A stretch of DNA of 64,000 nt from CAZGAQ01 sp964523405 (lineage in GTDB: Bacteria > Planctomycetota > Phycisphaerae > UBA1845 > Fen-1342): contig CAZGAQ010000005.1 of NCBI GenBank assembly GCA_964523405.1, positions 1 through 64,000 of the forward strand, in the 5' to 3' direction. The notes below the pieces were generated by a model. It had not been told where the DNA came from, did not search any database, and saw only the letters and a program-made list of their open reading frames with translations. The translations under genes and the position numbers were made by a program. Shown piece by piece: positions 42,391 through 49,341 of the stretch (position 1 is the stretch's first letter; every line of letters starts with the position of its first letter).

Positions 42391-43218
42391 ATGGCGATCA
42401 CTGCGAAAGCAGTTATGGACCTGCGGGAGAAAACGGGCCTGCCGATGATGGAGTGCAAGAAGGCCCTGGAAGAGTCCGGTGGTGACCTGGGCAAGGCCGA
42501 GGAGCTGCTCCGCAAGAAGGGACTCGCCCAGCTCAGCAAGCGCGCCGGTCGCGAAACAGGCGAAGGCCGCCTGACCTGTTTTGTGGCGCCGGATGGGTCG
42601 CGTGCCACGATGGTCGAGTTCCTTTGCGAAACGGCCCCGGTCGCCAGCACCGACGATTTCCTCAAGCTCGGCCAAGCTGCGGCTCAGGCCGCGGCCAAGT
42701 TCGACGCCCCCAGTGGCGAGCAGGTGCTCGAAGCGCCCGACCCGACGGCCCCCGGACGCAAAGTCGTCGATCGTCTCCACGACGCGGTGAACCGCATTCG
42801 CGAGAACATCAAGATCGGACGCGTCGGTGTGGTCAGCGGCCACGTCGGCCACTACCTGCACCACGACTCCCGCACGGGTGTGCTTGTGGAGTTCAACGCC
42901 GCTTGCCCGCCTGCGCTCGCTGCGGATGTCTGCATGCACATTGCGGCCATGCGGCCGATGTGCACGCGGCGTGAGGAAGTGGATCCGCAGCTGGTGGAAG
43001 CGGAGCGAAAGATTGCGGCCGAACAGGTTAAAGGCAAACCGGCCAACATGGTCGACAAGATTGTCGAGGGCAAGCTCGGTCGGTGGTACGGCGAGATCGT
43101 GCTGCTTGAGCAGCCGTTCGTGAAGGAAGACAAGAAGTCCGTGGGGCAGGTGCTGAAGGAAGCCTCGCCGAACTTGACGGTGAACCGGTATCTGCGCTAC
43201 CACATCGGTGAGGCGTAG
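42391..43218 (+). CDS. tsf: Translation elongation factor Ts
   Basis: A 275-residue EF-Ts, the nucleotide-exchange factor for EF-Tu. The N-terminal UBA-like helix bundle (VMDLREKTGLPMMECKKALEESGGDLGKAEELLRKKG) and the TDFxxN-like region (here STDDFLKLG) are clear. The dimerisation and core domains follow, ending GQVLKEASPNLTV. GAGAGGAG lies upstream of the ATG. It lies 84 bases after rpsB, and the terminator after it closes the operon. Confidence 0.97.
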   Translation: MAITAKAVMDLREKTGLPMMECKKALEESGGDLGKAEELLRKKGLAQLSKRAGRETGEGRLTCFVAPDGSRATMVEFLCETAPVASTDDFLKLGQAAAQAAAKFDAPSGEQVLEAPDPTAPGRKVVDRLHDAVNRIRENIKIGRVGVVSGHVGHYLHHDSRTGVLVEFNAACPPALAADVCMHIAAMRPMCTRREEVDPQLVEAERKIAAEQVKGKPANMVDKIVEGKLGRWYGEIVLLEQPFVKEDKKSVGQVLKEASPNLTVNRYLRYHIGEA

Positions 43219-43250
43219 GCCGTCGAGCGGCCCCAGCCGCGTGGCGGGTC

Positions 43251-43307
43251 GGAACCCCGCGGGCGTGCGCAGAAAGAGCGCAAACCGCGGGGTTCCTGTT
43301 TGTTTCC
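43251..43307 (+). terminator. Terminator of the rpsB-tsf operon
   Basis: GGAACCCCGCGG (43251-43262) pairs perfectly over 12 bases with CCGCGGGGTTCC (43285-43296). The 22-base loop is followed by TGTTTGTTTCC. Confidence 0.8.
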
Positions 43308-43984
43308 GCAAGATCAGGGTGGGGGAGCGCCGATAACCCCGCATGTTGATGGTCTCATCCCGTCAACGCGCATGCCACGGATGGTGTGCACCTTGACGTG
43401 CGAGGTGGCGTGGGGGGGGGCCCGGGCCCGGCCCCCGGAACGGGCCGTTGGGGGGGCCGGGGGGGCGGCCGCACGCCCCNNNNNNNNNNTTGAGGGTCTC
43501 ACCCCGACACCGCCCCCGCCCCGGAGGGTGGCCACCTGGCCGGGCGTGGTGGCGGGGCCGGCGCCCTGCGCCGGCCACGATTCCTGGCCTTTGGCACGGA
43601 CGTCGAGGCCGCGAATCGGCCCCTCGCTCGCAAGGTTTCCGCAGCGTGTCCGCATGCCTGAGCGCCCGAGGCGGGCGTGCGGGGCGGTCCGTGCGCTGCG
43701 TCAGAAGGGGCTCCCCGTGTCCTGAGCGACGTCCTCACACCGTCTGCGCGCACGCCGAGCGCCCTGGGGCATAGCGGTTCAGTTTCGGTCGGTTTCCCCT
43801 TTTTTCGCGGATTTCGGGGCTGGGTCGAGTCGATGACACAGGAGGACGGCCCGGCCGGCGCCGCGTCCGACTGGACACCGGCTGCTGTTCGGCGTACGAA
43901 TACGGGCGCAACGACCCTGGGGAGCCGACCGACGGGGGGGCGTGCCGCGCGCTACGCGGTGGATTATCGGAGTTTGACCGAAGA
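43308..43984. other. G/C-rich gene-free region with assembly gap
   Basis: About 680 bases before rnd. Long G runs (around 43412-43420 and 43450-43470) precede ten N at 43480-43489, so the assembly probably broke at the G-rich tract and the true distance is unknown. Open frames across it are artefacts of composition. No promoter for rnd could be singled out. Confidence 0.6.
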
Positions 43985-45175
43985 ATGCGGCCGGCCGAAA
44001 TCGTTACCGATCAACGGTCCCTGGAAGAGCACTGCCGCCAATGGCGCGAAGCGGGCTGCTTCGCTTTTGACACCGAGTTCATCCGGGACGACACCTACGA
44101 TGCCGCCTTGTGTCTCGTGCAGGTCTGCTCGGTGGCGGGGGAAGTCGCGCTGATCGATCCGACGGGCGATCTCGACATCGCCCCGTTCTGGTCGCTCGTG
44201 AGCGATCCCAAGATTGTGACCATCGTCCATGCCGGCAAGGAGGACTTCGAAGTCTGTCTGCGCACCACGGGTCAGGTGCCGCGCAACGTCTTCGACGTGC
44301 AGATCGGCGCCGGCTTTGTCGGCCACGGCTATCCGCTCAGTCTCGCCCGGCTGGTCGAGCACCTCGTCCACAAGCGCATCAGCAAGGCCCAGACGCTGAC
44401 TGACTGGCTTCGCCGGCCGCTTACGCCGGAGCAGTTGAAATATGCCGCCGAGGATGTTGTCTACCTGCCGCCGATTTTCGCCCGCCTGGAGCGGGAGATC
44501 GAAGCGGCCAAGCGGACAGCCTGGGCGCGCGAGGAGTTTGCGCGGTTCGAAGAGCCGGAGTTCTACCACGCGCCGCCTGAAGAACGGGTGCAGCGGCTCA
44601 AGGGCAGCAAGAAGCTGGACGGGCTGGGGCTGCTTGTGCTGGAGAAGCTCGTCGAGTGGCGCGACAAGTGGGCACAATCCCGCAACCGGCCGATCCGGGC
44701 GCTGATGCGCGACGACGTGCTCGTGGAAATCGCGCGCCGCCGGCCGCAGCAGGCCCGCGAGCTCGAGGTGCTGCGTGGCTTCCCACAGGCCAAAAACCGC
44801 AAGCTCGTGCAGGAACTGGTGGACCTGATCGGCGAGACGTGTAAGACTCCGAAGAGCCAGTGGCCGGCGGCGATCGCGGTGCCGGAAGAGACCCCGATGA
44901 TGCGGGTACTGCTGGACCTGATCTCGGCCGTGATTCAGGCGATCTGCAACGAGGAGTCGCTGAGCTGGAACCTGCTGGGCAGTCCGCAACGGCTGCGCGA
45001 GCTCCTCGAATTCCACGCGGGCCGGCTGGATGACAAGCCCTCGCTGCTGCGCGGCTGGCGAGCGGAGTTCATCGGGCAGCGCATGCTCGATCTATTGGAA
45101 GGGCGGAGCAAGATTCATGTCAGCGGTTGGCCGGACGAGCCCCGGCTGCATCTGAACTCACGCGACAAGAAGTAG
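43985..45175 (+). CDS. rnd: Ribonuclease D
   Basis: A 396-residue RNase D-type 3'-5' exoribonuclease. The DEDD catalytic residues are visible: FDTEF (Asp, Glu) near residue 28, HAGKED near 81-86 and YAAEDVVYLPPI near 154, where the last Asp is preceded by the Tyr of the DEDDy type. An HRDC domain follows at about 210-290 (LVLEKLVEWRDKWAQSRNRP). Members trim tRNA and other stable RNA 3' ends. Length is close to E. coli RNase D (375 aa). No strong ribosome site precedes the ATG at 43985. Confidence 0.92.
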   Translation: MRPAEIVTDQRSLEEHCRQWREAGCFAFDTEFIRDDTYDAALCLVQVCSVAGEVALIDPTGDLDIAPFWSLVSDPKIVTIVHAGKEDFEVCLRTTGQVPRNVFDVQIGAGFVGHGYPLSLARLVEHLVHKRISKAQTLTDWLRRPLTPEQLKYAAEDVVYLPPIFARLEREIEAAKRTAWAREEFARFEEPEFYHAPPEERVQRLKGSKKLDGLGLLVLEKLVEWRDKWAQSRNRPIRALMRDDVLVEIARRRPQQARELEVLRGFPQAKNRKLVQELVDLIGETCKTPKSQWPAAIAVPEETPMMRVLLDLISAVIQAICNEESLSWNLLGSPQRLRELLEFHAGRLDDKPSLLRGWRAEFIGQRMLDLLEGRSKIHVSGWPDEPRLHLNSRDKK

Positions 45176-45185
45176 CCCGCGTGCC

Positions 45186-45755
45186 CTAGTCCGCTGTGAC
45201 CACGGTCGATGCGTTGGGAGCGAGCGTGGCGGCCTTGCGCCGGCAGCACAGTCCTTCCAGGCACCAGCGGCGCGAACGCGAGAGCAGGGCGATGAGGGCA
45301 CCCAGGAGCAGAGCGGTGTTCTCCGCGAGCTTGGGGCAGATGTAGACGACGCCGGTGCCGCAGCCGCAATCGAACTTCACATCGCAGAACGACGCGAAGT
45401 GCTGGCTGGGGTCGTGCAGCAGGCCGACGGTCCGCAGGATCAGCAGGGGGTAGAAGAACAGCAGCATGGCGATGATCGTCGTGGCGGAGCCGCGGATGAA
45501 GATCCCCAGCACGAGGGCGGCCGCGCAGAGCATCTCGAGCCACGGCACGACGATGGCGATCGTGTTGATCAGTTCGGGCGGTGTCGTCGGGAAGAACTGA
45601 TACCCGTGCAGTTGCTTGAGAAACTCCGGCACGCCGACCAGCTTCTGGTAGGACAGGTAGGCGAACATGCCGCCGACGAACAGCCGGGCGAGCAGCAGCG
45701 GCACGCCGGTGCGATCCAGCCGCGCGAGCAACGCAGGGGACGTCGGCACGGTCAT
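45186..45755 (-). CDS. MauE/DoxX-like redox-associated membrane protein
   Basis: A 189-residue protein with four membrane spans (about 20-40, 65-90, 93-115 and 145-165), matching the MauE/DoxX family. Between spans three and four is a cysteine-rich segment FCDVKFDCGCGTGVVYICPKL, typical of the redox-associated branch. Its ATG overlaps the TGA of the rhodanese gene by four bases, so the two are translationally coupled. The pair suggests membrane handling of sulphur or thiols. A Cys pair near the C-terminus (CCRR) is also present. Confidence 0.82.
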   Translation of the reverse strand: MTVPTSPALLARLDRTGVPLLLARLFVGGMFAYLSYQKLVGVPEFLKQLHGYQFFPTTPPELINTIAIVVPWLEMLCAAALVLGIFIRGSATTIIAMLLFFYPLLILRTVGLLHDPSQHFASFCDVKFDCGCGTGVVYICPKLAENTALLLGALIALLSRSRRWCLEGLCCRRKAATLAPNASTVVTAD

Positions 45756-46327
45756 TCTCCTGCACCCGCGACGGACCCTTTCTCGACAGGGTACCCGGCC
45801 TTGCTCCACTCTTCCCAACCCCCCCGGAAGAGGTACACCTTGCCCCAGCCGACGCCGCCGCTCACCAGTTCATTGCACACGATCAGGCTGTCCTCGCAGT
45901 TGCCCCCGTTGCAGTAGACGATGACCCGCTCCGCCTGCAGGGCAGCATTCAGGGCGTCACCAAAGTACGCGGCCAGTCGGTAGGCATCGCACTGCAGGGC
46001 GCCCGGTACGTGACCTTCCCCAAAGCCATGGTCCGCACGCGCATCGATAAAGACATGGGCCCGCAGCTCGCGTCGGGGATCGTCAAACAGCGCCTTGGCG
46101 CGGACTGCGGTCACCTCTCGGTACGGGTGCTCGTCCGTGGGCGCCGGCAGATTCTCAAGATCGACGCCCGGGTCCGGCGGCGGCGGCGGGACTGGCGGAA
46201 TGGGCTTATAATTGCGATGCAGGTCAATCTGATCCTTCCCGGCCAGGCTGTTGGCGGCCGCACCGACCCCCGCAGCCAGGGTCGCGAGTAGCAGCATCTG
46301 GCCGAGGGTTCTCAGCACCGTTTTCAT
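45752..46327 (-). CDS. Exported rhodanese-domain protein
   Basis: A 191-residue protein. A signal-like N-terminus (1-24) and a Pro-rich linker (42-56) lead to a rhodanese fold (about 65-185). The domain includes FIDARADHGFGEGHVPGA, the active-site loop VIVYCNGGNCEDS with Cys139, and LFRGGWEEWSKAGYPVE. Rhodaneses move sulphane sulphur through this cysteine. The N-terminal segment suggests a periplasmic or membrane-anchored location, fitting the coupled DoxX-like protein. Confidence 0.87.
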   Translation of the reverse strand: MKTVLRTLGQMLLLATLAAGVGAAANSLAGKDQIDLHRNYKPIPPVPPPPPDPGVDLENLPAPTDEHPYREVTAVRAKALFDDPRRELRAHVFIDARADHGFGEGHVPGALQCDAYRLAAYFGDALNAALQAERVIVYCNGGNCEDSLIVCNELVSGGVGWGKVYLFRGGWEEWSKAGYPVEKGSVAGAGE

Positions 46328-46388
46328 GCAGCAGTTCCCAAGGGCCGGCGGTGGGTACGTACACCCTCCGCGAATAGGAGATTATAAC

Positions 46389-47753
46389 TCACGCTTCGGT
46401 GCGGCGCCGGCGCAACCCCTGTCGTAAAGTGTCGCTCCACGCGGCCGGCCAGCGCTTCCACCAGGGTCCGCCGCGCCCGGCCGCCAGTTCGCTGCGCAGC
46501 CGTCTCATAAAAGCCGTGAGTACCGCCGGGCGGCAGGCCGGGATGTCGACGCCCGGCAGGTCGTGGTGATACTGCTCTTCGCCGCGCGGGTGAATCCAGC
46601 CCTGCTCCTGGCACAGCGTCCGCGCCCGCGTTCCGGGCCAGGGATAGTACGGGCGGATGTCCGCGATGTCCGGTTGTAGCGCCACGAGCAATTTGCGCGT
46701 CTCGTCGAGCGAAGCCTCGCTTTCATACGGCGCCCCCAGGTAGACGATCGCGCGCTGCCGGATGCCGGCTGCCTTCAGTCGGGCGAACGCGTTGCGAATC
46801 TGGTCCTTCGTCAGGTCCATCTCCAGAATCTCGTTACGCATGAGGTTGCTCGCCGAGATGACCTCGACGTCGGCGAGCTGACAGCCGGCGGTTGCGAGCC
46901 GCTGGATCGTGGGCTCGTCGGCGGCATTGGCCCGCACGTGGCACTGGAAAGGCAGGCCGCACTGGCGCGGGTAGGCCTCCAAAAAGGTCTCCAGCCACCC
47001 GCGGTCGAGGGCGAACGTGTGGTCGAGGAAGCGCACCGAACGGATGCCGGGGTAACGCTCGCGCAGCAGGTTGATCTCGGCCAGGATGTTGCCCGGCGCA
47101 CGGCGGCGCACCCAGGCGCCACGGCCTTTGGCCAGCTCGCGCCGACGATCGTTGACGCAGTACGTACAGCGCTGCGGGCAGCCGCGCCCAATCGCGATTT
47201 CAATCTGCCCGGCGGCGCGCACGTGCTCGGCGTAGGCGAACAGGTCGCGATGGGCGAAGGGCAGCGAGTTCAGATCCTCGACCAAGGGCGGCAGCGCGGG
47301 CTGCACCGTGCCGCGCTCGTCGCGCAGCCACACGCCGAGCACCACCTGCGCGGCGGCCGGGTCCTTCATGCGCTCAAAGTACGTGACCAGTGACGCATCT
47401 GGCTCGCCGACCGCGGCGGCCTGGACGCCTGGCAGGCTGAGACTGGCAGCCGGGTCGATCGTCGGATATTCACCGCCGACGACGACGGGCAAGAACTCGC
47501 GGCGCTGGAGGTATTCGAGCGTGCGACGCGCGGCATCGGTGCACACCGCCGAGATGTCGGCGTAGACCAGTTGCGGCAGGCTGCGCGCGAGGGCGGCCTT
47601 GACGCGCTCCAGGTCGAATTGGGCGAGGCCCTCCAGGGCGAGCTGGTGCTCGCGCCGCTCGAGCAGCGCCAGCAGCGTGCCGAGCTGCGGTTCGAAGCGC
47701 GGCACCCGCCGCGCGCGGGTCGCGGGCGCGAATTGGAGGACGAGAATGCGCAT
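46389..47753 (-). CDS. B12-binding-type radical SAM protein
   Basis: A 454-residue protein. The N-terminal ~150 residues look like the cobalamin-binding domain of B12-radical SAM enzymes (YADISAVCTDAARRTLEYL; PVVVGGEYPTIDP), though the usual D-x-H-x-x-G cobalamin motif is not clear. GCPQRCTYC (Cys192, Cys196, Cys199) is the radical SAM cluster site. The barrel continues with VRFLDHTFALDRGWLETFL, FQCHVRANAADEP and a C-terminal HDLPGVDIPACR. Product unknown; relatives methylate or rearrange unreactive carbon centres. The ATG at 47753 has a weak ribosome site. Confidence 0.83.
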   Translation of the reverse strand: MRILVLQFAPATRARRVPRFEPQLGTLLALLERREHQLALEGLAQFDLERVKAALARSLPQLVYADISAVCTDAARRTLEYLQRREFLPVVVGGEYPTIDPAASLSLPGVQAAAVGEPDASLVTYFERMKDPAAAQVVLGVWLRDERGTVQPALPPLVEDLNSLPFAHRDLFAYAEHVRAAGQIEIAIGRGCPQRCTYCVNDRRRELAKGRGAWVRRRAPGNILAEINLLRERYPGIRSVRFLDHTFALDRGWLETFLEAYPRQCGLPFQCHVRANAADEPTIQRLATAGCQLADVEVISASNLMRNEILEMDLTKDQIRNAFARLKAAGIRQRAIVYLGAPYESEASLDETRKLLVALQPDIADIRPYYPWPGTRARTLCQEQGWIHPRGEEQYHHDLPGVDIPACRPAVLTAFMRRLRSELAAGRGGPWWKRWPAAWSDTLRQGLRRRRTEA

Positions 47754-47923
47754 ATCACGGCCCGGCTGGGCTCTCCACGAGACGCCGCCGCGCGACGTGA
47801 CACGCGGAGTCACGATCGATCTTGAGGCGGCAGATTCTAATCGCCGCCGCTGCGCGGCGTGTAGTGCCGCCGTGTCGGAAAGTGCATGGTCGGGCCAGGT
47901 CAGGGGCGGCAGACGCGGGGCGC

Positions 47924-48124
47924 TCAATCGAGCAACACGGGTTCCCAGAACGCCCGCGACAGCGAAGGCGGGAACTTCCCCTGCCCGGCAGGCACAACGG
48001 GGATGCGCACGGCACGCTCGGGGTGCTGCAGGGCATCCGTCAGCCATTCGGAGGTCTCGGCCACCAAGCGTGCCCGCAGCTCTTCCCACAACTCACCGTT
48101 CCGCTTTAGTCGCCGGAAGCGCAT
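47924..48124 (-). CDS. Small hypothetical protein (66 aa)
   Basis: A 66-residue frame with a basic, helical first half (MRFRRLKRNGELWEELRARL) and a second half VRIPVVPAGQGKFPPSLSRAF. GGAG lies 2 bases before the ATG, closer than usual. The balanced residue composition and clean helix pattern favour a real gene. It lies between the radical SAM and membrane-protein genes on the same strand. No family recognised. Confidence 0.5.
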   Translation of the reverse strand: MRFRRLKRNGELWEELRARLVAETSEWLTDALQHPERAVRIPVVPAGQGKFPPSLSRAFWEPVLLD

Positions 48125-48189
48125 GACTCCATCTTACCTGGTTCATTGTGAGGTCGCGATGCGAAAGTGCGCGTCACGGCGCTGCCTGG

Positions 48190-49095
48190 CTAGCTGGCAG
48201 ATGATGGTTCTTCCGCGGGAGGCAGGAGCCACAGCACGCCGATCAGTCCCAGGGCGAGCATCTCTACAGGTAGCGGGCGCGCCAGGCCCCAGGCCGGGAT
48301 GATGTTCTGTTGCCGATACGCTTCGGGAAGCCGCAGGGCGGGCGCGACGCTGGCGACCGCCAGTCCGATGATGCCGACCAGCAGGGGGGCCGGCAGGAAC
48401 CACAGCGGGTTTTGCGTCTTGACCAGGCGGCGCGCCACGGTGACTCCCGCCAGGAACGCGACGCCGACCGCAAAGTACACCTGTCCGCGGAACGTGGCAC
48501 CCTGGGGTGGCCCTGTCAGCACGAAGATCACGATGCCGGCCACGACCGTCGTGACCAGCAGCGCGACCACCGCCTCCTGCCATTCGCGCGCCGCTACCTC
48601 CAGCCCAAAAGCCTGGCGGAGTTGGCGGGGCCCACGGCGGCTGAGCAGAGTGGCGGCCGCGTAGGCTCCGGCCAGCCCGAGCAGCAGGTACAGGTAGTCC
48701 ACCAGCAGCAGGGCATACGGAGCGCCGCGCGGCGGACCCGGGACCGGATTGCGTAGCTGCAGCCAGGCGTCGATCGTGCCGCCCTGCGTGCCCCCTTCGA
48801 AGCACCACAAAGCCAGCCCCAGGCCGACAATCAGCAGACTGCGGCGGGGGTCGGTGGCGCCCGAGATGATCGTCGCCAAGGCCGCCGCGCTCCATAGCAG
48901 CAGCACGAACAGGATTCCACCCAGGGGCCCCAAGGGCGATGCGACCAGTGCCACCGGCCGCGTCGAACCCAGCGGCAGGATGTAGTTACCGACGTAGTGC
49001 AGCAGCGCCCAGGCGGCCGCCACCGCGGCAGCAAGGCGGATGCGCTCCAACCAGGCGAGGAGGACGGATGGGCGGCTGGTGGCAGTGGGGGTCAT
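48190..49095 (-). CDS. Multi-span membrane protein of unknown function
   Basis: A 301-residue protein with about eight hydrophobic spans (roughly residues 15-40, 55-80, 83-100, 125-155, 175-200, 208-228, 235-255 and 272-292). No catalytic motif, cofactor site or known family pattern was found. The ATG at 49095 is preferred over an upstream GTG. The region upstream holds a divergent strong promoter for the HEAT-repeat gene. Confidence 0.7.
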   Translation of the reverse strand: MTPTATSRPSVLLAWLERIRLAAAVAAAWALLHYVGNYILPLGSTRPVALVASPLGPLGGILFVLLLWSAAALATIISGATDPRRSLLIVGLGLALWCFEGGTQGGTIDAWLQLRNPVPGPPRGAPYALLLVDYLYLLLGLAGAYAAATLLSRRGPRQLRQAFGLEVAAREWQEAVVALLVTTVVAGIVIFVLTGPPQGATFRGQVYFAVGVAFLAGVTVARRLVKTQNPLWFLPAPLLVGIIGLAVASVAPALRLPEAYRQQNIIPAWGLARPLPVEMLALGLIGVLWLLPPAEEPSSAS

Positions 49096-49242
49096 GTGCA
49101 CAGGCTAGCACGGAGGCGCCGGGGCGGTCAATCGCGGGGCGCGGAGACCGCTGGGCGGTCTGGGTGGGCGGTGCGGACCGTTGTCACCGGTTCGCCGTGT
49201 GCGGGTCGGCGACATTCTCGTGAGCGGCACCGGCGGGGCGGT

Positions 49243-49270
49243 TTGACAGGTCTGCCGGTGGCGCTATAAT
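49243..49270 (+). promoter_or_regulatory. Perfect-consensus sigma-70 promoter
   Basis: TTGACA (49243-49248), 16-base spacer, TATAAT (49265-49270). Both boxes match the consensus at every position. The expected transcription start, near 49277, gives a leader of about 65 bases before the HEAT-repeat gene. Confidence 0.85.
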
Positions 49271-49341
49271 CGCCGCCTGACTGGAATTAAGTCCTTGCTT
49301 CCCCTGCAACCTACCGATCGGTTGCGCCCCTGGAGGTAGCT

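Noticed and set aside
40693..43344. An 883-codon open frame on the minus strand
   Set aside because: It runs antisense through rpsB and tsf, whose identity is certain. Its sequence has no recognisable family.
43300..43725. An open frame reading through the run of N
   Set aside because: It crosses unknown bases and is composed of G-rich codons, so it is meaningless as a gene.
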